A stretch of 64,000 nucleotides of DNA, from assembly GCF_023100805.1 (NCBI RefSeq), contig NZ_CP095855.1:434001-498000 (forward strand). Direction: 5' to 3'. Below, one piece after another: positions 27,315 through 35,948 of the stretch; the stretch's first letter is position 1; each line of letters begins with the position of its first letter. This DNA is from Chitinophaga filiformis. GTDB taxonomy: Bacteria > Bacteroidota > Bacteroidia > Chitinophagales > Chitinophagaceae. The notes beneath the pieces were generated by a model. That model was not told the DNA's origin and did not search any database. It saw nothing but the letters and a program-made list of their open reading frames with translations. A program made the translations under genes and the position numbers.

Positions 27315-28355
27315 TTAAAACAAGGGCATCAGCACTTTTGCTTCAACCGTTGCCTCATTTTTATTATAAATATTGAATGACGCTTTATTCCCATACAACA
27401 AACTCAATCGCTGCCTGGTGCTTTGCAGCCCGAAACCATGTCCCGTTGTTTCTTCTCCTCCTATCTGTCCCGTGTTTTCTATTGTAATTTCGTGGTGCAT
27501 GTCCTTTACATGTGAACCGATCACTACCGTTCCTCCGCTTACCGTCCGGGAAATACCGTGTTTAATGGCATTTTCTACCAGCGTCTGCAACATCATAGGT
27601 GGGATGGGCAGTTCGAGCGTTTCCGGATCAATGTCATATTGCACCTTCAGGCGCTCTTCGAACCGGATATTCTCCAGTGCAAGGTAATCTTTTACGATAT
27701 CCAACTCGTTCTCCAGGTTCACCGTCTCCGCCTTTTCTACCTGCATAGAGCTCCTGAGAATGTTGGACAGCTCGGTAATGGCCGTCCTGGCCCTTTGCGG
27801 GTTTTCATCCACCAACGCCCGGATGCTGTTCAGGGCATTGAAGATAAAGTGAGGGTTCAGCTGTGACTTGATCGTTTTCAATTCAAGTTCCTTGACCGTA
27901 CTTTCCAGTTTCAGTTTGTCCACCTGACTGTTACGGCTTCGCTCAATATAGTGCCACACAAAATAGACCAGCCACCAGATGGCAGTAAGTGTAAATATGG
28001 GTAACAGGAAGGTCAGCGTTTTCTGGTCTGTCAGGCCCCGTTGTTGCCACGAGTACCTGAACATGTTCCCCGCTGTAGTAATACCTACGTAAATAATGAT
28101 CCCTGCGCTCACGGTAAGGCCGAAAAAAAGCAGCATCTGGCTTTCAAAGCTATACTGGAACCAGTTCAGCCTTTTGATGATGCTCCGCAGCAAGTGCGTG
28201 GCCAGTATCCCAAAGAACATGATCATCAGCAGGTTTATCAGATAGAATGAGCCAAATGAGCCAGCAAATGAATAGGCAAAGAAAAGATTGACTACTGCAT
28301 ATGTCGTCCAGCCGAGAATCTGACACCACCAATATCTTGATATTCGTTTAAACAT
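27315..28355 (-). CDS. Sensor histidine kinase (LytS/YehU type)
   Basis: Membrane sensor kinase of 346 residues. Four transmembrane helices fill the first half (about 10-135, with no large periplasmic sensor loop), followed by a coiled linker (about 145-165), the His_kinase domain with the phospho-acceptor in SQLNPHFIFNALNSIRAL (about 168-185), and an HATPase_c region (about 245-345) with LVENAIKHGI and GHGFGLQSTRQRL. Paired with the LytTR regulator just downstream. The stimulus is probably membrane-related, given the domain layout (inference). Confidence 0.95.
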   Translation of the reverse strand: MFKRISRYWWCQILGWTTYAVVNLFFAYSFAGSFGSFYLINLLMIMFFGILATHLLRSIIKRLNWFQYSFESQMLLFFGLTVSAGIIIYVGITTAGNMFRYSWQQRGLTDQKTLTFLLPIFTLTAIWWLVYFVWHYIERSRNSQVDKLKLESTVKELELKTIKSQLNPHFIFNALNSIRALVDENPQRARTAITELSNILRSSMQVEKAETVNLENELDIVKDYLALENIRFEERLKVQYDIDPETLELPIPPMMLQTLVENAIKHGISRTVSGGTVVIGSHVKDMHHEITIENTGQIGGEETTGHGFGLQSTRQRLSLLYGNKASFNIYNKNEATVEAKVLMPLF

Positions 28356-28505
28356 CTATCTGAAAATTAGTAAACTACTGCTACATTTCAAAAATACCGA
28401 TGTGCTTAGCCCACCTTGCCCCAAATGTTATGAGTGGGTTCCCGGCATGGCAGAAGTGCAAATGTGCTGATGTATGGAATAAATGTAGATTAGCACTTTA
28501 ATTTG

Positions 28506-28513
28506 TACTTTTG
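28506..28513 (+). promoter_or_regulatory. -7 box of dxs
   Basis: TACTTTTG matches TAnnTTTG and ends 25 bp before the dxs ATG. The divergent gap of about 180 bp to the histidine kinase gene probably holds both promoters. No clear -33 box. Confidence 0.5.
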
Positions 28514-28538
28514 TTTATTAAATCCTGCATCAAGAAGT

Positions 28539-30464
28539 ATGAATATTACGCCGGGCCCATTGCTGGGCAAGATCGAAACCCCTGCCGATTTGCGGAATCT
28601 CAGTAAAGAGCAGCTGCACGAGGTGAGTGAAGAACTCCGCCAGTTCATTATTGATGTTGTCAGTGTGCACGGTGGCCACTTTGCGGCCAGCCTGGGTGTT
28701 GTGGAGCTGACCGTGGCACTACATTATGTATTTAATACCCCATATGACCAACTGGTATGGGACGTCGGGCACCAGGCTTATGGTCATAAGATCCTGACCG
28801 GCCGGAGAGACGTTTTCCATACTAACCGTAAATACCATGGTATCAGCGGCTTCCCAAAAAGGGATGAAAGCGAATACGATACTTTCGGCGTAGGACACTC
28901 TTCTACTTCCATTTCTGCTGCCCTGGGTATGGCCATTGCCTCCAAATACAAAGGCGAAACAGACCGGCAGCATATTGCTGTAATAGGCGACGGGGCCATG
29001 ACTGCAGGTATGGCATTCGAGGCCCTCAATCATGCAGGTGTGGCCAATGCCAATGTGCTGATCATACTCAATGACAACTGTATGTCCATTGACCCGAATG
29101 TGGGCGCATTGAAGGAATACCTGACCGACATTACTACTTCCCCTACATACAATAAACTGCGTGACGACGTATGGAACCTGTTGGGCAAACTGCCCGTAGG
29201 CAAACGCTTTACCCGGGACATGGCTTCCAAACTGGAAGCTGGTCTGAAAGGCGTTGTATCCGGCTCCAGTAACCTGTTCGAATCCCTGAAGCTGCGCTAT
29301 TTTGGTCCTATTGACGGACATAATATCGTAAAGCTGGTAGACACCTTACAGGACCTGAAAGATATTCCCGGCCCGAAACTGCTGCATATCGTAACCACAA
29401 AAGGTAAAGGATATGCACTGGCGGAGAAAGACCAGACCACCTGGCACGCTCCGGGCCTGTTCGATAAAATTACCGGTGAGATCTTCAAGAAACAGCCGGA
29501 CAAACCACAGCCACCCAAATACCAGGACGTATTCGGCCATACCATCATAGAACTGGCAGAACAGAACAAGACCGTGATGGGTATTACGCCCGCCATGCCT
29601 TCCGGCTCTTCCCTGAAGTTCATGATGGAAAAAATGCCTGACCGCGCTTTTGATGTGGGCATCTGTGAACAACATGCCGTAACTCTCTCAGCCGGTCTGG
29701 CCACACAGGGTATGCGTGTGTTCTGCAACATCTACTCCTCCTTCATGCAAAGGGCTTATGACCAGGCTTTACATGACGTGGCCATCCAGAAACTGCCTGT
29801 GGTATTCTGCCTGGACCGTGCCGGTCTTGTCGGGGAAGATGGCCCTACGCACCATGGCGCCTACGATATTGCTTATATGCGTTGTGTACCCAATGTCATC
29901 ATCAGTTCACCGATGAATGAGGAAGAGTTACGCAACCTGATGTATACTTCCCAGCTGCCTACCCAGCAGATGCCTTTTGTGATCCGCTATCCGAGAGGAC
30001 AGGGTGTAATGCCCGACTGGAAGCAGCCCTTCAAGGAAATAAAGATCGGTACCGGCCGCAAGCTGCGCAGCGGTAAGGATATTGCGATCCTCTCCCTGGG
30101 CCATCCGGGCAATTTTGTAACGGAAGCCTGCAAGGAACTGCTGGCAGATGGTTTACAGCCTGCCCACTATGACATGCGTTTCGTAAAACCACTGGATGAA
30201 GCTTTGCTGCATGAAATATTCAGCGAATTCGACAAGGTGATCACCGTAGAAGATGCCGCTGTCACCGGCGGTTTCGGTAGCGCTATCCTGGAATTTATGG
30301 CTATCCATGGCTACAAGGCCGATGTACGCATGCTGGGCATTCCAGACAGGATCGTAGAGCATGGCAAACCGGAAGACCTGCACCGCGAATGCGGTTATGA
30401 CGCTGCCGGCATTGCCAGTGCAGCACGCGCCATGCTGAAAAATAAGATCAGAGTTACGGCCTGA
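28539..30464 (+). CDS. dxs: 1-deoxy-D-xylulose-5-phosphate synthase
   Basis: Thiamine-diphosphate enzyme that condenses pyruvate with glyceraldehyde 3-phosphate, first step of the MEP isoprenoid pathway. I start at ATG 28539 (MNITPGPLLGKI), giving 641 residues, the normal length. Motifs: the DVGHQAYGHKILTGRR region (about 75-90), the TPP-binding GDGAMTAGMAFEALN (about 150-165) ending in NDNCMSID, the transketolase pyrimidine domain with VGICEQHAVTLSAG (Glu in CEQH activates TPP) and the C-terminal domain with TVEDAAVTGGFGSA. It supplies precursors that the nearby GGGPS enzyme would use after chain elongation elsewhere. Confidence 0.97.
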   Translation: MNITPGPLLGKIETPADLRNLSKEQLHEVSEELRQFIIDVVSVHGGHFAASLGVVELTVALHYVFNTPYDQLVWDVGHQAYGHKILTGRRDVFHTNRKYHGISGFPKRDESEYDTFGVGHSSTSISAALGMAIASKYKGETDRQHIAVIGDGAMTAGMAFEALNHAGVANANVLIILNDNCMSIDPNVGALKEYLTDITTSPTYNKLRDDVWNLLGKLPVGKRFTRDMASKLEAGLKGVVSGSSNLFESLKLRYFGPIDGHNIVKLVDTLQDLKDIPGPKLLHIVTTKGKGYALAEKDQTTWHAPGLFDKITGEIFKKQPDKPQPPKYQDVFGHTIIELAEQNKTVMGITPAMPSGSSLKFMMEKMPDRAFDVGICEQHAVTLSAGLATQGMRVFCNIYSSFMQRAYDQALHDVAIQKLPVVFCLDRAGLVGEDGPTHHGAYDIAYMRCVPNVIISSPMNEEELRNLMYTSQLPTQQMPFVIRYPRGQGVMPDWKQPFKEIKIGTGRKLRSGKDIAILSLGHPGNFVTEACKELLADGLQPAHYDMRFVKPLDEALLHEIFSEFDKVITVEDAAVTGGFGSAILEFMAIHGYKADVRMLGIPDRIVEHGKPEDLHRECGYDAAGIASAARAMLKNKIRVTA

Positions 30465-30546
30465 TAAAACAGTTCGCCTAACAAAAATACATTTGAAGCC
30501 ACCTTTGTGACATTGTTCATATGGGTGGCTTCCTTATTTTTATAGC

Positions 30547-31599
30547 ATGGATGAATTGTATATACACCTCCGCATCAGGGAGGTCATAGCAGAAACACAG
30601 GATGCGTTTACCTACAGACTGGAAACAATCGACAGACGAGGGCTTGAATACCAGGCAGGGCAATTCATCACCTTCCTGATCTACCTGCATGGTACAGAAT
30701 ACAGGCGCTCCTATTCCTTCAGTTCCACCCCTGGAATTGACCCCTATCCATCTGTTACCATCCGGGAGAAGCAGAACGGGGAAATATCCCGTCACATCCT
30801 GCATCACTGGAAAGCAGGCGACCAGGTCACTGCATTATTGCCCTCCGGCCGTTTTACCCTGCCCGGGTATAGCACCACACCACGGGATATCTTTCTGCTG
30901 GGCGCAGGAAGCGGTATAACACCTCTTTTTTCCATTTTGAAGGATGTACTGCATCATGAGCCAACAGCACATATTAAGCTTATTTACAGCAATACTTCTG
31001 AAAGCCGCACCATATTCCACAGGCAGTTACAGGAGCTGCTGACACAGTTCCCGGAACAACTGCACATTATTCATTTGTATAGCAGCGACCCGCCGGATCA
31101 GATCATCCGCAGGCTCAGTAATCTTTCACTGGAACCACTGGTACAGCAGCAGCTCCGTTACATGAAAAAGGATGCCCGGTTCTTTGTATGCGGCCCACCG
31201 GAATATATGCGTATGGCGCTTTTAACGCTCACTTATATGGGCTTTGAAGAGGGACAGTTGCATAAGGAGAATTTTGTGGTAAATACGGCTCCGCAGCTGG
31301 CAAGAATAGGCACGCCGGAAGACAGTTCCATGAAGAACGTGGAATTACATCTGCGCGGGGGAGTGCACATACTCTCCATTCCCGGCAATCACAATATACT
31401 TGGGGAGGCACTTGCGCAAGGCATTGCCATACCGTATAGCTGCAAAGGCGGTGTGTGCGGTTCCTGTACTGCCCGCTGTACAAAGGGTAAAGTGTGGATG
31501 GCCCTGAACGAAGTGTTAACGGACAAAGAAATTGAGCAGGGCTTCGTCCTCACCTGCACCGGTTATGCGGTTAGTGCAGAAGTAGTGATCGAGATATAA
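30547..31599 (+). CDS. FNR-type oxidoreductase with C-terminal 2Fe-2S ferredoxin domain (PaaE-like architecture)
   Basis: Single-chain electron-transfer protein of 350 residues that passes electrons from NAD(P)H through FAD to an iron-sulfur cluster. The FAD-binding domain carries RRSYSFSS (about residues 53-60), the NAD(P) domain carries LLGAGSGITPLFSIL (about 117-131) and FVCGPPEYM (about 215-223), and the plant-type ferredoxin domain has cluster cysteines at 299, 304, 307 and 337. The architecture equals the PaaE/HmpX-like reductases. No paa or oxygenase genes are in the window, so its partner is unknown. It may be cotranscribed with dxs, 82 bp upstream. Confidence 0.88.
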   Translation: MDELYIHLRIREVIAETQDAFTYRLETIDRRGLEYQAGQFITFLIYLHGTEYRRSYSFSSTPGIDPYPSVTIREKQNGEISRHILHHWKAGDQVTALLPSGRFTLPGYSTTPRDIFLLGAGSGITPLFSILKDVLHHEPTAHIKLIYSNTSESRTIFHRQLQELLTQFPEQLHIIHLYSSDPPDQIIRRLSNLSLEPLVQQQLRYMKKDARFFVCGPPEYMRMALLTLTYMGFEEGQLHKENFVVNTAPQLARIGTPEDSSMKNVELHLRGGVHILSIPGNHNILGEALAQGIAIPYSCKGGVCGSCTARCTKGKVWMALNEVLTDKEIEQGFVLTCTGYAVSAEVVIEI

Positions 31600-31609
31600 G
31601 CTTTATACT

Positions 31610-31984
31610 TTATGAAAAAGCACTGAAAGCTTTAAACTCATCCCGTAACTCATTATACAGTTTCCTGAATGTTTCCATCCGGTCCTGTAAAACATCAAAA
31701 TCATCCACGGGACGGTCGTCATGCGATATGAGAGGTTTCCCGTTGTTCGATATCTTTTTTGCTGATTGTTTCAGATCATGACGCAATTCGTCTGCTTTTT
31801 CTTCCTGACAGATGAACTGGTTCTGGAAGTGCTCTATCTGGGCCAGGGACTCGTCGTCAGTCTTCGTGAGAGAGAACTGCTCTAATTGGCTGCGCATAGA
31901 CCGGATGGACTCCCTGGTAGTGTTCACTTCGTCCTTCCAGTTACTGATCTGTTCGAGATCTGAAGTTTGTGCGGATACTTCCAT
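31610..31984 (-). CDS. Small coiled-coil protein of unknown function
   Basis: Protein of 124 residues from the ATG at 31984, highly charged and predicted helical throughout; Glu/Gln/Lys/Leu heptads run from about residue 8 to 115 (for example TRESIRSMRSQLEQFSL and LRHDLKQSAKKI). No signal peptide, membrane segment or cysteine-rich motif (one Cys at about residue 57). I do not recognise the family. The upstream frame extension to 32038 looks non-coding. It sits between the convergent FNR-like gene and the stress genes and could be part of the same minus-strand region. Confidence 0.6.
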   Translation of the reverse strand: MEVSAQTSDLEQISNWKDEVNTTRESIRSMRSQLEQFSLTKTDDESLAQIEHFQNQFICQEEKADELRHDLKQSAKKISNNGKPLISHDDRPVDDFDVLQDRMETFRKLYNELRDEFKAFSAFS

Positions 31985-32127
31985 GTGTATTGATTTTAAC
32001 GTTAAATAATTAAGCAATACAATATTTGTCCGTAACACATTTCTAAGTTACAAAGCTTTTTTCAATTGGGAATTAGGAATTAAGAACGGGGAATTGCAGC
32101 CTGCGCTTATTTATTACTTTAATAAAA

Positions 32128-32169
32128 AAGCTGTTATATAAGAAGTATATTCCTCCTATACAACAGCTT
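32128..32169 (-). terminator. Terminator-like hairpin after dps
   Basis: AAGCTGTT...TATA pairs with TATA...AACAGCTT around a middle segment; the minus-strand RNA then runs into TTTTTTATT. Placed about 20 bp after the dps stop codon. Confidence 0.75.
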
Positions 32170-32187
32170 CTCTTTTATTCCCGATCG

Positions 32188-32664
32188 CTATTTCAGATAA
32201 GCATTGTACATCCATACCAGTTTCTCCTGCTCGCGAATGTAAGTCGTGATAAGGTCGTTGGTGCCATCGTCTCCTACTTCACTGCTTACAGCAGCCACTT
32301 CTCTTTCAATCTCGATCAGCGATTGCAGACCGGAGAGCACGTGCTGTACACACACCACATCTTTACTTTCATTCTTCACTTCTACTACAGTAGATTGTTC
32401 TATGTAATCAGAGAATGCGTGTGCAGGCGTAAATCCAAGCGTTAATATCCTTTCTGCGATCTCGTCTATTTTAGTCAGTGAGTCTGTATACAACTCTTCG
32501 AATTTAGCATGCAGTGTAAAGAACTTATCACCACGTATATTCCAGTGAAACCCGCGCACATTCATATAGAACAGCTGGTAAGTAGCCAGCAGTGCATTCA
32601 GTTTATCAGCCAGTTCCTTTGATGTTTTCTTTTCAAGTCCGATGTTCGTGGTTGCAGTACTCAT
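32188..32664 (-). CDS. dps: Dps family ferritin-like DNA-protection protein
   Basis: Dodecameric miniferritin (158 residues) that stores iron and protects DNA from peroxide. The inter-subunit ferroxidase site is visible: His in FHWNIRG (about residues 39-45), then the D/E pattern in LHAKFEELYTDSLTKIDEIAERI (about 50-72). No long basic N-terminal tail is present, so DNA binding may be weak. It follows the pirin gene by 27 bp and belongs to a run of minus-strand stress genes (Dps, pirin, OsmC, YceI). Confidence 0.95.
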   Translation of the reverse strand: MSTATTNIGLEKKTSKELADKLNALLATYQLFYMNVRGFHWNIRGDKFFTLHAKFEELYTDSLTKIDEIAERILTLGFTPAHAFSDYIEQSTVVEVKNESKDVVCVQHVLSGLQSLIEIEREVAAVSSEVGDDGTNDLITTYIREQEKLVWMYNAYLK

Positions 32665-32691
32665 AGTGAAGTATTTTTGGGTTATGTTTAA

Positions 32692-33402
32692 TCAACTCAT
32701 CGGTACATCGATCAACAAAAAGTCTGCCGCTTTGAGTGCTTTCACTGTTGCCATATCATACTTGCTCAGGCCAATAGCATCGCGGCGTTTCAACACTTCT
32801 CCCGCTACTTCCACTTCGCCTTCCAGTACCATCAGGTAAGTACCATGCTCTGCCATTTTTGGTGTGATGTCCACACTTTGTCCTTCCTCGAAATGACCTA
32901 AGGAGAACCATGCATCCTGGTTGATGAGTAATGCATTGCCATTCGCATCCGGCGATACAACAACCTGCAGTTTATTTAGCCTGTCAGCAACATCGAATGC
33001 CTGTTGCTGATAACGAGGTTTAATGTTACGCAATTTGGGGAATACCCATATCTGCAGAAAACTGACAGGATCTGTTTTGGAAGCATTGAATTCAGAATGC
33101 GAGATACCTGTACCGGCACTCATAAGCTGCACTTCGTTGCTGCGGATGATCTCGTGCCGGCCCGTGTTATCGCGGTGCTCAAGCGCACCGCTGAGTGGGA
33201 TGCTCACTATTTCCATATTGTCGTGCGGATGTGTTCCAAACCCCATCCCACCTTTAACTGTATCGTCGTTCAGTACACGTAATGCACCAAAATGTATGCG
33301 TTCAGGATTGTAATAACCAGCAAAGCTGAATGTGTGATAGCTCTGTAACCAACCGTGATTGGCAAAGCTGCGCGAATCTGATCTGTGAATGATCTTTTCC
33401 AT
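32692..33402 (-). CDS. Pirin family protein (YhhW-like bicupin)
   Basis: Cupin-fold protein (236 residues). The N-terminal pirin domain has the metal-binding pattern FGTHPHDNMEIVSIPLSG (about residues 56-73) with downstream His in GTGISHSEFN (about 97-106), the expected 3-His/1-Glu site; the second cupin half (about 135-230) contains the VLEGEVEVAG block. YhhW relatives degrade quercetin or act in redox sensing; the substrate here is not known. Pirin and dps share one transcript direction with a 27-bp gap. Confidence 0.93.
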   Translation of the reverse strand: MEKIIHRSDSRSFANHGWLQSYHTFSFAGYYNPERIHFGALRVLNDDTVKGGMGFGTHPHDNMEIVSIPLSGALEHRDNTGRHEIIRSNEVQLMSAGTGISHSEFNASKTDPVSFLQIWVFPKLRNIKPRYQQQAFDVADRLNKLQVVVSPDANGNALLINQDAWFSLGHFEEGQSVDITPKMAEHGTYLMVLEGEVEVAGEVLKRRDAIGLSKYDMATVKALKAADFLLIDVPMS

Positions 33403-33494
33403 AAATCTTTTCTCCTTTTACACTACAAATATCCGCATTAGATACAGGCTGGTAAATGGATTGCTTGATGAAAAGAGTGGACTATTTATACAAT

Positions 33495-33530
33495 AAAAAA
33501 TCCCGTTCACCATGAAGAGAACGGGACCTT
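33495..33530 (-). terminator. Terminator after the OsmC gene
   Basis: TCCCGTTC / GAACGGGA stem with a 10-nt loop; on the minus strand it is followed by TTTTTTATTG. It lies 23 bp after the OsmC stop. Confidence 0.85.
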
Positions 33531-33548
33531 TACAGATGCGCGTTAAAC

Positions 33549-33959
33549 CTATACCAGTTCAGCATCCAGCGTAATCTCTGTATTCAGTAATTTGGAGATA
33601 GGGCAGTTCGTTCTTGCTTCTTCTGCCAGCTCAGCAAACTTGGCTTTGTCCAGTCCGGGAACTGTTGCTTTCAATTCCAGGTGGCTGCTTGTAATAGCGC
33701 CATTATCCAGGGTAATAGTAGCCTTAGTGTCCAGGTTTTCAGGAGTGAAACCTGCACCTGACAAAAGGAAACTCAGCTTCATGGTAAAACATCCTGAATG
33801 CGCAGCTGCTATCAGCTCTTCAGGATTAGTACCTGTACCATCCTCAAAGCGGCTTTTATAAGAATATGCTGTATTGTTCAATACACCAGACTGTGAACTT
33901 ACTGTACCTTTTCCATCTTTACCGGTACCTTTCCAGTTGGCGGATGCAGATCTTTTCAT
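33549..33959 (-). CDS. OsmC family peroxiredoxin-like protein
   Basis: Thiol-dependent hydroperoxide reductase family protein of 136 residues. The two redox cysteines of the OsmC/Ohr fold are in AAHSGCFTMKL (about residues 51-61) and TNCPISKLL (about 117-125). MKRSASANWKGTGKDGKG at the start is typical of the OsmC (rather than Ohr) branch. It is transcribed from its own leader and followed by a terminator, and belongs to the local oxidative-stress group. Confidence 0.93.
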   Translation of the reverse strand: MKRSASANWKGTGKDGKGTVSSQSGVLNNTAYSYKSRFEDGTGTNPEELIAAAHSGCFTMKLSFLLSGAGFTPENLDTKATITLDNGAITSSHLELKATVPGLDKAKFAELAEEARTNCPISKLLNTEITLDAELV

Positions 33960-34267
33960 GATTAAAGCGTTTGATAGTTTAATGAATAAAGTGAATTGAA
34001 GGTGGTTATAGGGCTGAAATTACTATTTCTTTTTTTGTTTAGGAAAGAGTATTCCCTCGTAGAGTTTTCTCTACACACATCCGGACAACAAAAGACCGGA
34101 TGAAATGTTTCACCCGGTCTACACTATTTCTGGCAATCATCCTCAAAAAAACCTCTTTCTCCACGTCATTGCTTACACTATTTCCATGTCCTTAACTTCT
34201 TTGTTCCATGCTATCAGACACCTAACAGCAACGACCTGACGCCAGTATGTTGTATGCTTGTTTACGC
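33960..34267. other. Intergenic region between OsmC and YceI genes with a strong hairpin
   Basis: About 300 bp without a gene. It contains a nearly perfect 12-13-bp stem-loop, AGACCGGATGAAA / TTTCACCCGGTCT, at 34093-34120, with only a weak T-rich tail on the minus strand (TTTTGTTG). Possibly the terminator of the YceI gene, although it lies about 150 nt after the stop. Confidence 0.45.
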
Positions 34268-34795
34268 TTAACCCTGTTTTACTAACTGTACTCCTGCCTG
34301 CAGTTTCACTTCCTCGCTCAGCATAATACCACCAGTTTCAGTTACTGCATTGTATGTAAGCCCGAAATCCTTCCTGTTGATCTTACCTTTGATCTCGAAG
34401 CCTGCTTTGGTCTGACCATATGGGTCTTTCTGGATACCATTGTATTCAACTTCCAGTTCAACTGGTTTGGTAACACCACGGATGGTCAGATCGCCGGTTA
34501 CTTTGTATTCATCGCTACCTTTTTTTGTTACACCGGTAGAAACGAAAGTGATCTTAGGATACTGTGCAGCATGGAAGAAATCTTCTGCCTTCAGGTGCTC
34601 ATCACGTTGTTCGTTTTTAGTAGAGATGCTGTTTACATCTGCTTCGAATGTGATCTTAGCATCGGTGAAGTCATCATTGTTGCTTTCTACAGTTGCATCG
34701 TATGTACCGAAGTACCCTGTCACATTAGAGATCATCAGGTGTCTGATCTTGAATTCTACTTCACTGTGCATTGGGTCGATTTTCCAGATTGCCAT
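34268..34795 (-). CDS. YceI family lipocalin-like protein
   Basis: Polyisoprenoid-binding YceI fold of 175 residues, beginning with IDPMHSEVEFKIRHLMIS and continuing through TKNEQRDEHLKAEDFF, YPKITFVST and GVTKKGSDEYKVTGDLTIRGV. There is no signal peptide, so it is a cytoplasmic form. Relatives bind isoprenoid chains; given the neighbouring stress genes a role in stress or quinone handling is plausible but not shown. Its leader matches that of acpP over about 20 nt. Confidence 0.92.
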   Translation of the reverse strand: MAIWKIDPMHSEVEFKIRHLMISNVTGYFGTYDATVESNNDDFTDAKITFEADVNSISTKNEQRDEHLKAEDFFHAAQYPKITFVSTGVTKKGSDEYKVTGDLTIRGVTKPVELEVEYNGIQKDPYGQTKAGFEIKGKINRKDFGLTYNAVTETGGIMLSEEVKLQAGVQLVKQG

Positions 34796-35045
34796 AACTT
34801 TAAGTGTTTTTAAGTTTAATGTTTTTTTAAGTATGCCTTGTTTGCGTCTGTCTTCCTAAAATATTGATTAGCAATTCATCTCTTCCCCATTACTATGCCA
34901 TTCTATTTTTATTTTCCCTCTTTCGTCCTTGCTGATATCTCCGTTTCATTAAGACAATACAAAATTACACGTTGCAACAAATGTTTGGAATGGATAGAAT
35001 GACTTAATAGGTGTACTTTTTTTTATCGCGCGCCCTTTTTACACA

Positions 35046-35948
35046 TTAATGAACACTTGCGCGGGAGGCATCCTTGAATTCTGATGGAGTCTGATTGGTA
35101 TATTTCTTAAAAAAGCGGCTGAAATAGTGAGGATCGTCAAATCCCAGCTTATATGCTATTTCTTTAGCGGAAAGGTCTGTATTATAAAGATAACGCTGTG
35201 CTTCGAGGATCACGCGGTTGCGGATATGCTCTCCTGCGGTGATGCCTGACAGCTGCTTACTGATCTCGTTCAGCAGCACCGGTTTTATATGGAGTATGCC
35301 GGCATAATCCGACACGTTCTTCAGGGTTGTATATTTTTCTTCGATCAGGTTCTTAAACTGGAGGAACAAAGAGCTGTTATGGCTGGCATGTTGTTCCGGC
35401 GCCGCCAGCATGCTGCTGCCCTTGATACGGGATGCCAGCACCAGGAAATAGCGCAACAGGCCATGAAATGCTGTTTCATAATCGGCAGCCTGTTCATTCA
35501 CCTCCTTCATCATCATATGTACCACCATCTCAAAATCCTTCTCCTGCCCGGCGTTGAGGGTAATGACGCTACTGAACTGGTTATTGAAGAATAAAGAGGA
35601 ATTAATGCCCATCAGGGTGGCTGCCTGGTCTTTCAGGCACATAAAAGCGTCCTGGAACGCGATCATATAGCCTTCTACTTTCTCACTGAACTCCATTTTA
35701 TGCACCTGTCCCGGAGCCAGGAAGAAAAGGGTGTTCTTTTTCACGGCATGGGTCACCGTGTCAATGGTATTGATCAACTGCCCTTTTTTGATCCAATAGA
35801 TGGTATAGAAGTCGTGCCGGTGAGGAATGCCATTGCTGGCAAAGAACCCATCGCCCAGTTCACACAACCCGGACACCACAAACTTCGGATCTGTCTGTGC
35901 GTACCGGGGTAGTGGTACTACTTCTATATGTGCACGTTTGTCGCTCAT
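35046..35948 (-). CDS. AraC family transcriptional regulator
   Basis: Regulator of 300 residues: an N-terminal cupin ligand-binding domain (about 20-110, with GIPHRHDFYTIYWIKKG and FFLAPGQVHKM) and a C-terminal double helix-turn-helix (about 195-295, with AKEIAYKLGFDDPHYFSRFFKKYTNQTPSEF). Its start codon overlaps the scpA stop (ATGA), so the two are translationally coupled. Upstream of the YceI gene by about 250 bp on the same strand, making it a candidate regulator of that stress group (inference). Confidence 0.93.
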   Translation of the reverse strand: MSDKRAHIEVVPLPRYAQTDPKFVVSGLCELGDGFFASNGIPHRHDFYTIYWIKKGQLINTIDTVTHAVKKNTLFFLAPGQVHKMEFSEKVEGYMIAFQDAFMCLKDQAATLMGINSSLFFNNQFSSVITLNAGQEKDFEMVVHMMMKEVNEQAADYETAFHGLLRYFLVLASRIKGSSMLAAPEQHASHNSSLFLQFKNLIEEKYTTLKNVSDYAGILHIKPVLLNEISKQLSGITAGEHIRNRVILEAQRYLYNTDLSAKEIAYKLGFDDPHYFSRFFKKYTNQTPSEFKDASRASVH

